A DNA stretch of 6,396 nucleotides from Paracoccaceae bacterium (GCA_030626365.1 DAOUPC010000172.1:1-6396), one strand, 5' to 3'. Shown: positions 1 to 6,133, counted from the stretch's first letter. Notes: generated from the sequence alone by a model not told the origin. Made by a program: numbers and translations.

Positions 1-884
1 CGGCTTGGGTGCAACTCACCCGCCTTGTATATCCCCACCGCAACCGCGCGCCCATCCAGAGAGGCCCAGCATTCATCGCCATATTCCACATCCGATGCCA
101 GGACCATGCCGGGGTTGCCGTTGCGCAGACGGGCCGCCCCTTCGGGGGTGCAACGCAGTTCCGGCAGATCGCCAAGACCTTGTTCGACAGGGCGCAGGTA
201 AGTGTCCAGTTCGTCACTGCGGGCCATCGCCTCGACCTGTTCCATGGTGATGCCGTCATCTACATCAAACGGGCCGGACCAGATACGGCGCAAGCGGATT
301 ACATGGCCGTAACAGCCCAGAACCTGCCCCAGATCACGGGCAATGGCGCGCACATAGCCCCCCTTGCCACAAGTCATTTCCAACACCGCGGTATCGGCAT
401 CGGGGCGATCCAGAAGGGTCAGTTCCTCAACCCAAAGGGGCCGCGCCGACAGTTCCACATCTTCACCGCTGCGGGCCAGCTTATAGGCCCGCTCTCCGTC
501 GATCTTGACGGCCGAGAATTTTGGCGGCACCTGCATGATGTCCCCAACAAAGGGCCCCAGGGCATCCTTGATCTGTTCATCGGTGGGGCGAGTGTCAGAG
601 GTGGCGATCACCTCGCCCTCGGCATCATCGGTGTTGGTGGCCTGCCCGAACCGAATGGTAAAGGTATAAGCCTTCAGCGCATCCGTAATATAGGGAACGG
701 TCTTGGTTGCCTCGCCTATGGCCACGGCCAGAACGCCGGTTGCATCCGGGTCCAGCGTGCCGGCGTGCCCGGCCTTTTTGGCGTTCAGTGCCCAGCGGAC
801 CTTGTTGACCACTGCGGTCGAGGTGGGACCAGCCGGTTTATCAATCACCAACCAGCCGGAAATGTCGCGTCCCTTGCGTGCCAT
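1..884 (-). CDS. truB: tRNA pseudouridine(55) synthase TruB (3' end cut off)
   Basis: TruB isomerises U55 to pseudouridine in the T-psi-C loop of elongator tRNAs, in the cytoplasm. The reading frame starts at ATG 884-882 (MARKGRDISGWLVIDKP) and stays open for 294 codons to the window edge. Visible family motifs are the N-terminal D15-K16-P17 with GPTS; the catalytic-loop motif GHAGTLDPDATGVL with D45 as the catalytic aspartate (E. coli TruB D48); the VPPKFSAVKIDGERAY segment near residues 120-135; and GGYVRAIARDLG near 180-190. The last readable residues, GELHPSR, match the usual TruB ending shortly before the stop, so only a few residues should be missing. The ribosome site is weak (GGA about 8 bases upstream). 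A near-consensus promoter lies about 33 bases before the start. In many bacteria truB follows infB and rbfA; here the upstream neighbour is instead a divergent, unrelated oxidoreductase gene. Confidence 0.96.
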   Translation of the reverse strand, partial: MARKGRDISGWLVIDKPAGPTSTAVVNKVRWALNAKKAGHAGTLDPDATGVLAVAIGEATKTVPYITDALKAYTFTIRFGQATNTDDAEGEVIATSDTRPTDEQIKDALGPFVGDIMQVPPKFSAVKIDGERAYKLARSGEDVELSARPLWVEELTLLDRPDADTAVLEMTCGKGGYVRAIARDLGQVLGCYGHVIRLRRIWSGPFDVDDGITMEQVEAMARSDELDTYLRPVEQGLGDLPELRCTPEGAARLRNGNPGMVLASDVEYGDECWASLDGRAVAVGIYKAGELHPS

Positions 885-916
885 GGTCTTGTTCCGTTTC
901 CTGTTGCAAGGCGCGC

Positions 917-944
917 GTTATACTTTGTCAGGGCAGGTGGTCAA
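917..944 (-). promoter_or_regulatory. sigma-70-type promoter of truB
   Basis: Read on the minus strand, TTGACC (944-939, 5 of 6 matches to TTGACA) is followed by a 16-base spacer and TATAAC (922-917, 5 of 6 matches to TATAAT). Transcription would start near 910, giving a leader of roughly 26 bases before the truB ATG at 884. This is the best promoter match in the window and implies that truB can be transcribed on its own. Confidence 0.6.
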
Positions 945-1036
945 CCTTCTTGCGCAATCAAACCCCATCCAACTCTCCGGCCAAAGCCCCAACCAAAGAA
1001 CCGCCCCGGTGGCCCGCAAACCCGTTGCCAGCACAT

Positions 1037-1068
1037 AAACACCCCCCTAAAGTCACCAAAACACCCCC
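1037..1068 (+). repeat. two direct copies of AAACACCCCC upstream of the oxidoreductase gene
   Basis: The 10-mer AAACACCCCC occurs at 1037-1046 and again at 1059-1068, 22 bases apart start to start, or about two helical turns. A shorter relative, AAACCCCC, sits at 1098-1105 next to the start codon. The whole stretch 1020-1107 is C-rich and G-poor, so coincidence is possible. The spacing would also suit paired binding sites for a regulator. Confidence 0.3.
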
Positions 1069-1072
1069 ACCA

Positions 1073-1088
1073 ACCGGGCAAACCCGGT
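1073..1088 (+). other. small hairpin in the leader of the oxidoreductase gene
   Basis: ACCGGG (1073-1078) and CCCGGT (1083-1088) form a perfect 6-bp stem around the 4-base loop CAAA. It ends 6 bases before the AGGA ribosome site (1095-1098) of the gene starting at 1108. There is no T-run after it, so it is not a terminator. It could affect translation or message stability, or be incidental. Confidence 0.35.
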
Positions 1089-1107
1089 CAGATCAGGAAA
1101 CCCCCAC

Positions 1108-2424
1108 ATGAACCTTCACCACCTTCTTGCCGCACGCGCGGCCTCGGGAAACCCGGTACGCGCCGGACTGATCGGTGCCGGAAAATTCGGCTCGATGTTC
1201 TTGTCCCAGATACCCACAACACCCGGCCTTCTGGTGCCGGTGATCGCCGACCTGTCACCTGACCGGGCCCGCCAGACATGCGCCACGGTTGGCTGGGATG
1301 ACGCACGTATCCAGGCCACCCGCTTCACCGATGCGGGCACCGACCTGATCGCGGACCCGGCCATAGAGGTGGTGATCGAGGCCACCGGCAACCCCGCCGC
1401 CGGTCTTGCCCACGCGCTTGATGCGCTGAAACACGGCAAACATATCATCATGGTCAACGTCGAGGCCGACGTGCTGGCCGGCCCCCTTCTGGCCGAAAAA
1501 TTCCGCGCCGCCGGCCTAGTCTATTCCATGGCCTACGGCGACCAACCCGCCCTGACCAGCGAACTGGTCGACTGGGCCCGCGCCGCCGGGTTCACCGTGA
1601 CGGCAGCCGGAAAGGGAACCAAATACCTGCCGGAATATCACGCGGTCACCCCCGACGACATCTGGCAGCATTACGGGCTAAGCGCCGCAGAGGCCGCAAC
1701 GGCAGGCATGAACAGCCAGATGTTCAACTCGTTCCTGGATGGCACCAAATCAGCCATCGAAATGGCCGCCATCGCCAATGCCTGCGACCTTGCGGCCCCC
1801 TCGGATGGCCTGCTTTTCCCACCCTGCAGCACGGATGATCTGCAAAACACCCTGCGCCCCCAATCCCTTGGCGGGGTGCTGGAAGGCGATGGCATGGTCG
1901 AGGTCGTCTCGTCACTTAACCGCGATGGCTCGGACGTGCCCCGTGACCTGCGCTGGGGTGTCTACGTGATCCTGAAGGCCCCCAACGATTATGCCGCCGG
2001 GTGTTTTCGCCAATACGGGCTGCCCACGGACGCAACCGGCCAGTATGCGGCAATGTACAAACCCTTCCACCTGATCGGGCTGGAACTGGGTATCTCGGTC
2101 CTTTCCGCGGCCCTGCGGGGCGAACCAACCGGCCAGTCCCGCGCCTTTAACGCAGACGCGGTGGCCGTCGCAAAACGTGACCTGCACCCCGGTGACATGC
2201 TGGACGGCGAAGGCGGCTTTACCGTTTGGGGCCGGCTCATGCCTGCGGCGAACTCTCTGGCGCAAAACGCCCTGCCGATCGGATTGGCCGGCGGGGTGGC
2301 CGTAACGCAGGCAGTAAAAATGGGCGATGTCCTGCGCCAGTCAGACGTGGCCCTGGACCCATCGAACCCGGCCCTGCAACTGCGCCGTGAAATGGAAAGC
2401 CACCACCTGACCCGTGGCAGCTAG
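1108..2424 (+). CDS. NAD(P)-dependent oxidoreductase with homoserine-dehydrogenase-like and SAF domains (COG4091 / DRL type)
   Basis: Predicted cytosolic dehydrogenase of 438 residues; its substrate is not known. The Rossmann domain opens with GLIGAGKFG (G23, G25, G28), and the second strand ends in D48 (VIADLS). An acidic residue there usually favours NAD over NADP. Further family-type segments are VVIEATGNP (88-96), GKHIIMVNVEADV (110-122) and AAGKGTKYLPEYH (166-178). Residues about 352-415 (VAVAKRDLHPGD to VKMGDVLRQSDV) look like a SAF domain. This architecture is that of predicted homoserine dehydrogenases with a SAF domain, the group that includes the Brucella DXP reductoisomerase-like enzyme DRL. 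It lacks the C-terminal catalytic domain of true homoserine dehydrogenase, so that name would mislead. The ATG at 1108 is supported by AGGA at 1095-1098 and by the glycine motif close behind. It is a single gene, divergent from truB and convergent with petC. The sequence does not settle whether it acts on DXP, a sugar acid or something else. Confidence 0.88.
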   Translation: MNLHHLLAARAASGNPVRAGLIGAGKFGSMFLSQIPTTPGLLVPVIADLSPDRARQTCATVGWDDARIQATRFTDAGTDLIADPAIEVVIEATGNPAAGLAHALDALKHGKHIIMVNVEADVLAGPLLAEKFRAAGLVYSMAYGDQPALTSELVDWARAAGFTVTAAGKGTKYLPEYHAVTPDDIWQHYGLSAAEAATAGMNSQMFNSFLDGTKSAIEMAAIANACDLAAPSDGLLFPPCSTDDLQNTLRPQSLGGVLEGDGMVEVVSSLNRDGSDVPRDLRWGVYVILKAPNDYAAGCFRQYGLPTDATGQYAAMYKPFHLIGLELGISVLSAALRGEPTGQSRAFNADAVAVAKRDLHPGDMLDGEGGFTVWGRLMPAANSLAQNALPIGLAGGVAVTQAVKMGDVLRQSDVALDPSNPALQLRREMESHHLTRGS

Positions 2425-2450
2425 GCGGGCAAACACCGCTTGCGGCCCTT

Positions 2451-2501
2451 CCTGCTTCTTCTGTTTATAAATATCCTGGGGGGTCAGGGGGCAACGCCCC
2501 C
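2451..2501. repeat. repeat-like intergenic element typical of Rhodobacteraceae, with GC hairpin
   Basis: This segment combines CTTCTTCTG, TATAAATATCCTGGGGGG and a terminal hairpin GGGGGC (2487-2492), loop AAC, GCCCCC (2496-2501). From memory, very similar sequences (a GGGGGC-N-GCCCCC hairpin next to CCCCCAGGATATTTA and a purine-rich AGAAGAAG tail, on the other strand) recur between genes across Roseobacter-group genomes. Only one copy lies in this window, so its repeated nature is inferred, not seen. It sits between two convergent genes. No T-run follows the hairpin on either strand, so it is not a typical intrinsic terminator. Confidence 0.5.
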
Positions 2502-2531
2502 AAACAACGCCTCACAATTCACCAACCGATC

Positions 2532-2568
2532 AAAAGAAAGCCCCCCGCAGGCAACCTGCGGGGGGCTT
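2532..2568 (-). terminator. rho-independent terminator of petABC, possibly bidirectional
   Basis: AAGCCCCCCGCAGG (2538-2551) and CCTGCGGGGGGCTT (2555-2568) form a perfect 14-bp stem around a 3-base loop. On the minus strand the stem is followed at once by TCTTTT (2537-2532), the expected U-tract, and it begins 23 bases after the petC stop. On the plus strand the tail is GAATTTTAG, a weaker T-run, so the same hairpin may also end transcripts of the convergent oxidoreductase gene. Confidence 0.88.
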
Positions 2569-2591
2569 GAATTTTAGTCCGGCTGTTGGGA

Positions 2592-3386
2592 TCAGGCCTT
2601 CTTTTTACCCTTGATGGGGGCCCAGATCCGCTTGTTGGTCAGGTACAACAGAACCGACAGAATGGTCAGCATCAAAACACCGACAAACCCGGCCTGCTTG
2701 CGTGCCATCATCTTCGGCTCGGCCGCCCACATCAAGAACGCCGAAACGTCCTGTGACATGTCGCGGACGCTGTTGGAGTGACCATCCGCGAACTCGACCG
2801 CCTCATCGAACAATGGCGGTGCCATGCTGATCCAGCTACCCGGAAAGGCGGTGTTTTCATACAAGGTCACACCGGCCTCTTCCTTTTCGTGCCCGGTATA
2901 ACCGTCCAGCAGCGACGCGATGTATTCCGCACCACCCATGCCTTTGAACATCTGGTTGATGCCCAGACCATAGGGGCCGTGGAAACCGGCACGGGCCTTG
3001 GCCATCAGGCTCAGGTCCGGTGCGCCGGCATCGTCGTTCCTGGGGAAATTATCCACCGGGGTTGCCGGGCGGAAATCGTCCAGATCGGCATCGAACATTT
3101 CAAAGTTCTCAGCCGCATAGGCGCGAACCTGATCCTCTGGCATACCCAGACCACCTTCGTCCGACAAAGACCGGATAGGCACCAGCTTCATACCGTGGCA
3201 GGCCGAACAGACCTCGGTATAAACCTGCAGGCCACGCTGCAGCTGGTTCTGGTCATACGCGCCAAACGGGCCTTCGAATGAAAAGGCAAAGTCTTCGATG
3301 TGCTGCTCGCCACCACCTGACGCCTGAAGGGCGACAGGTGCAAGGGTCAGGGCAAAGACGGCACTGATTGCAAGTTTCTTGAACAT
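2592..3386 (-). CDS. petC: cytochrome c1 of the bc1 complex
   Basis: Membrane-anchored c-type heme subunit that takes electrons from the Rieske protein and passes them to soluble or membrane cytochrome c in the periplasm. The protein has 264 residues. It starts with a Sec signal peptide (FKKLAISAVFALTLAPVAL, cleavage probably after A22). The heme site is C60-S-A-C63-H64, and the Met axial ligand is most likely M188 in SWISMAPPL. A C-terminal membrane anchor spans about 232-250, with a lysine-rich cytoplasmic tail (GKKKA). The ATG at 3386 has AGGA at 3399-3396 with 9-base spacing and is followed directly by the signal peptide. The frame is open further upstream into petB, but that part is not plausible as protein. 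There are no cysteines besides the heme pair, so the extra disulfide of Rhodobacter cytochrome c1 cannot form. petC is the last gene of petABC, 16 bases after petB and just before a strong terminator. Confidence 0.97.
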   Translation of the reverse strand: MFKKLAISAVFALTLAPVALQASGGGEQHIEDFAFSFEGPFGAYDQNQLQRGLQVYTEVCSACHGMKLVPIRSLSDEGGLGMPEDQVRAYAAENFEMFDADLDDFRPATPVDNFPRNDDAGAPDLSLMAKARAGFHGPYGLGINQMFKGMGGAEYIASLLDGYTGHEKEEAGVTLYENTAFPGSWISMAPPLFDEAVEFADGHSNSVRDMSQDVSAFLMWAAEPKMMARKQAGFVGVLMLTILSVLLYLTNKRIWAPIKGKKKA

Positions 3387-3402
3387 GGGTCCCAGTCCTT
3401 TC

Positions 3403-4749
3403 TTATTCAGCAGATGAAGCTGCGGCATCGCTGCCCGCTTCGTCCGGTTTGCCATAATGCGCATCGAAATCTTCCTCGATGGTTGCCGGTGGTGTGTCGG
3501 GCTTTTCCAGCACCCCAAGCAGCGGCAGGATCACCAGGAAATAACCGAACCAATAGGCCGATGCGATCAGCGACCAGGTTGCGTACGGCTCTTCCGCCGG
3601 CATCGAACCCAGCCACATCAGGACAAAGAAGTCGATTACCAGAAGTAGGAACCACCACTTGAACATCGGCCGGTAACGACCGGAACGCACGCTTGATGTA
3701 TCCAGCCAGGGCACCAGTGCCATCACGGCAATGGATCCGAACATCGCCAGAACACCAAAGAACTTGGCGTCGACAATGCCGCCGGTCACGAAGGATGCGA
3801 ACTGAACCACCCAGACCTCGGAAGTGAATGCGCGCAGGATTGCGTAGAATGGCAGGAAAAACCATTCAGGCACGATATGCGACGGCGTCACCAGCGGGTT
3901 GGCCTCGATGTAGTTGTCCGGGTGACCAAGATAGTTGGGCATGAACCCGACCACGACCCAGAACACGGTCAGGATCACCGCCAGGGCGAACAGATCCTTG
4001 ATCACAAAGTATGGCCAGAACGGCAGCGTGTCTTTCTCTGCCTCTTCCTTGGAACCACGGCGCACTTCAACCCCTGTCGGGTTGCCGTTACCGGTTGTGT
4101 GGAAGGCCCAGATATGGATCGCAACCAGCGCCACAATCACGAATGGCAGCAGATAGTGCAGGCTGAAGAACCGGTTCAGCGTGGCATTGTCCACGGCTGG
4201 CCCACCCAGCAACCAGGTCTGCAACGCCTCACCAACAAACGGGATCGCGCCGAACAGGCCGGTAATAACGGTGGCCCCCCAGAATGACATCTGACCCCAA
4301 GGCAGTACATAACCCATGAAACCAGTGGCCATCATCGCCAGAAAGATCAACATGCCGATGATCCATGTCACCTCACGCGGGGCTTTATATGAGCCATAGT
4401 AAAGCCCGCGGAAAATGTGGGTATAAACGGCCAGAAAGAACAGTGAACCGCCATTGGCGTGCAAATAACGCAGCATATGGCCGCCATTCACGTCGCGCAT
4501 GATGTGTTCAACCGATGCAAACGCCAGGTCAGCATGCGGTGTGTAATGCATCGCCAGCACAATGCCGGTGACGATTTGCAGAACCAGACAGAAGGCCAGG
4601 ACAATGCCCCAAATCCACATCCAGTTCAGGTTTTTAGGGGTTGGGATCATGATCGTGTCATAGATCAGGCCAACAATGGGCAGGCGGCTGTGCAGCCACT
4701 TTTCTGCGCCAGATTTCGGTTCGTAGTGATCGTGCGGAATGCCGGACAT
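3403..4749 (-). CDS. petB: cytochrome b of the bc1 complex
   Basis: Integral membrane subunit of ubiquinol:cytochrome c oxidoreductase, with two b hemes and the quinol-oxidising (Qo) and quinone-reducing (Qi) sites. It has 448 residues, close to the roughly 440-450 usual in Rhodobacteraceae. The heme ligand histidines are H97 and H198 (heme bL) and H111 and H212 (heme bH), at exactly the Rhodobacter positions. The Qo-site motifs GYVLPWGQMSFWGATV (146-161) and PEWFFLPFYAIL, with P294-E295-W296-F297, are intact. The hydrophobic pattern fits the usual eight membrane helices. The C-terminal tail is acidic and Ala/Ser-rich (EEDFD through AAASSAE). The ATG at 4749 is preceded by TAAGGA (4763-4758), so the ribosome site overlaps the petA stop codon; the gap between the genes is 11 bases, pointing to coupled translation. 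This is the middle gene of petABC. Confidence 0.98.
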   Translation of the reverse strand: MSGIPHDHYEPKSGAEKWLHSRLPIVGLIYDTIMIPTPKNLNWMWIWGIVLAFCLVLQIVTGIVLAMHYTPHADLAFASVEHIMRDVNGGHMLRYLHANGGSLFFLAVYTHIFRGLYYGSYKAPREVTWIIGMLIFLAMMATGFMGYVLPWGQMSFWGATVITGLFGAIPFVGEALQTWLLGGPAVDNATLNRFFSLHYLLPFVIVALVAIHIWAFHTTGNGNPTGVEVRRGSKEEAEKDTLPFWPYFVIKDLFALAVILTVFWVVVGFMPNYLGHPDNYIEANPLVTPSHIVPEWFFLPFYAILRAFTSEVWVVQFASFVTGGIVDAKFFGVLAMFGSIAVMALVPWLDTSSVRSGRYRPMFKWWFLLLVIDFFVLMWLGSMPAEEPYATWSLIASAYWFGYFLVILPLLGVLEKPDTPPATIEEDFDAHYGKPDEAGSDAAASSAE

Positions 4750-4756
4750 TATGTGT

Positions 4757-4763
4757 TTCCTTA
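4757..4763 (-). promoter_or_regulatory. petB ribosome binding site overlapping the petA stop codon
   Basis: On the minus strand the petA stop TAA (4763-4761) runs directly into GGAA, giving TAAGGAA with 8 bases between GGA and the petB ATG. Ribosomes ending petA would sit on the petB start site, which fits translational coupling and matched amounts of the two subunits. Confidence 0.7.
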
Positions 4764-5321
4764 TCCCAGTTTGATCGTTGTTTCGTCGATGAATTCAGCA
4801 ACCGGAACCGGCAGGTTCTCAGGTGCAGGACCTTTGCGGATCCGTCCGGACGTATCATAGTGCGATCCGTGACAGGGGCAGAACCAGCCGTGGAAATCCC
4901 CGGCACCGTCGCCCAGCGGGACACAGCCAAGGTGGGTGCAGACACCCATCATCACCAGCCATTCGCCCGCTTCGTCCATGCTCCGGTTTTCGTCCGTCGC
5001 GGGGACATCGCCGCGGTTTTCGTTGCGGGCAATGTCATCGGGCAGGTCGGCCAGTTCGACGGCACGGGCCTGATCAATCTCGTCCTGGGTGCGGCGGCGA
5101 ATGAACACCGGCTTGCCCAGAAACTTGGCGCTGATCTGGGTGCCAACTTCGACGCCACTGATGTCCACGCGGATCGAGGACAACGCCTGCACATCCGCCG
5201 AAGGATTCATTTGGTTGACCAGCGGCCAGACGGCGGCCCCTGCGGTTACGGCTCCGGCACCAGCGGTGGCGTAATAGAGGAAATCCCTCCGGGTGCCTTC
5301 GTGGTCTTCTGCGTGGGACAC
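4761..5321 (-). CDS. petA: Rieske iron-sulfur subunit of the bc1 complex (GTG start)
   Basis: The [2Fe-2S] subunit that takes an electron from quinol at the Qo site and swings to cytochrome c1. The protein has 186 residues; Rhodobacter homologues have about 187-191. A twin-arginine motif (T10-R11-R12-D13-F14-L15) precedes one hydrophobic helix (about 16-35), the usual uncleaved Tat-dependent anchor. Cluster ligands are C128 and H130 in CTHLGC and C148 and H151 in CPCHGSHYD; C133 and C150 form the expected disulfide. S153 and Y155, which raise the cluster potential by hydrogen bonds, are present. The start is read as GTG 5321-5319, because GGAG lies 8 bases upstream and the product (MSHAEDHEGTRRDF) matches the usual N-terminus. 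An ATG at 5387 in the same frame would add 22 residues, including a cysteine, ahead of the Tat motif, which is unlikely. First gene of petABC. Confidence 0.96.
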   Translation of the reverse strand: MSHAEDHEGTRRDFLYYATAGAGAVTAGAAVWPLVNQMNPSADVQALSSIRVDISGVEVGTQISAKFLGKPVFIRRRTQDEIDQARAVELADLPDDIARNENRGDVPATDENRSMDEAGEWLVMMGVCTHLGCVPLGDGAGDFHGWFCPCHGSHYDTSGRIRKGPAPENLPVPVAEFIDETTIKLG

Positions 5322-5329
5322 GAGGTCTA

Positions 5330-5333
5330 CTCC
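5330..5333 (-). promoter_or_regulatory. ribosome binding site that decides the petA GTG start
   Basis: GGAG on the minus strand, 8 bases before GTG 5321. This spacing is near ideal and supports the GTG over the upstream in-frame ATG at 5387. Confidence 0.65.
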
Positions 5334-5401
5334 AATTCCTGCGCCCTTGACGGGCAAACATGCAAAGCTACCACCCCTTGGCGGCATCTCTCAGGGCGGG
5401 T

Positions 5402-5407
5402 ATTATC
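5402..5407 (-). promoter_or_regulatory. possible -10 element for petABC
   Basis: GATAAT on the minus strand (5 of 6 to TATAAT), 80 bases before the petA start. I find no good TTGACA-like -35 at 16-18 bases spacing, so this is only the best available candidate in a 200-base gap that should hold the operon promoter. Confidence 0.25.
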
Positions 5408-5456
5408 GGGACATATCACATTCGTCCAGCGGTCATAGGCGCACATGAGGGTACTC

Positions 5457-5472
5457 TGATACGGTTTTATCA
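5457..5472. promoter_or_regulatory. dyad TGATA-N6-TATCA upstream of petABC
   Basis: TGATA (5457-5461) and TATCA (5468-5472) are perfect inverted arms of 5 bases with centres 11 bases apart, one helical turn, which is the geometry of a dimeric regulator site. The dyad lies 136-151 bases before the petA start. It is not a standard FNR-type box: TGAT and ATCA are 8 bases apart here, not 4. It may be chance. Confidence 0.3.
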
Positions 5473-5478
5473 CGGCCT

Positions 5479-5495
5479 GACCGCCTTTGACGGTC
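5479..5495. other. weak hairpin GACCG-N7-CGGTC downstream of the GST gene
   Basis: Perfect 5-bp inverted arms (5479-5483 and 5491-5495) with a 7-base loop, 27 bases after the GST stop codon on the minus strand. No T-run follows on that strand, so it is a poor terminator candidate. Read-through from the GST gene into petABC therefore cannot be excluded. Confidence 0.25.
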
Positions 5496-5521
5496 CCCCT
5501 GCGTGAAACGGCCCGTTGTTT

Positions 5522-6133
5522 TCAGCCCTGTGGCGGACGTGTTTGCGCCATGCTTGGGCGTGATTCGAAGGCTTCAAACCACGCGGCCAGCGCATCGTTC
5601 CCCTGCCGCCAGCCACGCGCATCATGCCGCAGATCCACATAGCCCAGCGCGCAGCCAACCGCGATTTGCCCCATATCAACCGGCCCGGCCAGGTGGCTCA
5701 TCCAGCGGGTGGTCAGCGCCGCACAGGCGCGTTCAACCTTGGTCCATTGCCCATCAACCCATTCCGGCATGCGTTTATCTTCGGGGCGCAACCGTGTTTC
5801 GTAGGTCATCAACAGGGCCGCATCCAATATCCCGTCTGCCAGCGCCTCAAGCGTCAGCGTATCCCAGCGCCCGGTCCCTGCGGGGTAAAGCCCGCCATCG
5901 GCGCGGTCATCCAGATAGGCACAGATCACCCGGCTATCAAACAGGGTCGGGCCATCGGGGCGTTCAAGCGCCGGCACCTTGGCCAGCGGGTTCTTTCCCC
6001 GCAGTTCATCGGCAGGGGCCAGCGGCGTGCCACTGGCCGTGATCAGTTCCACATCCGCCAACTGGCCGGTTTCATGCAATACCGCCATGACTTTGCGAAC
6101 ATAAGGCGAGGTCGGGCTGTAATAAAGCTTCAT
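5522..6133 (-). CDS. glutathione S-transferase family protein
   Basis: A 203-residue cytosolic protein with the two-domain GST fold. The N-terminal thioredoxin-like domain (about 1-78) opens with MKLYYSPTSPYVRKV, where S6/S9 lie at the usual position of the residue that activates the glutathione thiol. It continues with NPLAKVPAL, in which P54 is the expected cis-proline, and LFDSRVICAYLD, in which D66-S67 would bind the gamma-glutamyl group. The C-terminal half (about 85-203) fits the all-helical domain that sets substrate choice. The pattern is close to small bacterial GSTs such as YibF, and the substrate cannot be told from sequence. The ATG at 6133 has GGAG (6145-6142) 8 bases upstream. 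It lies 79 bases after the PaiB-like gene on the same strand, so co-transcription is possible, and 200 bases before petA. Confidence 0.9.
   Translation of the reverse strand: MKLYYSPTSPYVRKVMAVLHETGQLADVELITASGTPLAPADELRGKNPLAKVPALERPDGPTLFDSRVICAYLDDRADGGLYPAGTGRWDTLTLEALADGILDAALLMTYETRLRPEDKRMPEWVDGQWTKVERACAALTTRWMSHLAGPVDMGQIAVGCALGYVDLRHDARGWRQGNDALAAWFEAFESRPSMAQTRPPQG

Noticed and set aside
919..924. TATACT as a -10 element for the plus-strand oxidoreductase gene.
   Set aside because: No -35 at proper spacing was found, it overlaps the stronger minus-strand -10 of truB, and it lies about 180 bases from the start codon. No plus-strand promoter could be assigned.
9..1262. A 417-codon open frame on the plus strand, long enough to look like a gene.
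   Set aside because: It is antisense to truB, whose motifs are unmistakable, then crosses the intergenic region and the start of the oxidoreductase gene. Its protein is low in complexity, rich in Gly, Pro and Arg, and has no family motif. Long antisense frames are common in GC-rich genomes.
2487..2501. GGGGGC/GCCCCC hairpin as the terminator of the oxidoreductase gene.
   Set aside because: On the plus strand it is followed by AAACAACG with no T-run. The 14-bp stem at 2538-2568 is a much better terminator.
2778..3281. A 167-codon plus-strand frame opposite petC.
   Set aside because: It mirrors the cytochrome c1 codons on the opposite strand and shows no recognisable domain.
3387..3518. In-frame upstream extension of petC (44 extra residues).
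   Set aside because: It lies inside petB and would bury the signal peptide. The ATG at 3386 has a good ribosome site and is followed at once by a normal Sec signal.
5457..5472. An FNR/FnrL box controlling petABC.
   Set aside because: The half-sites TGAT and ATCA are 8 bases apart, not the 4 of the FNR consensus, so only an unspecific dyad is reported.
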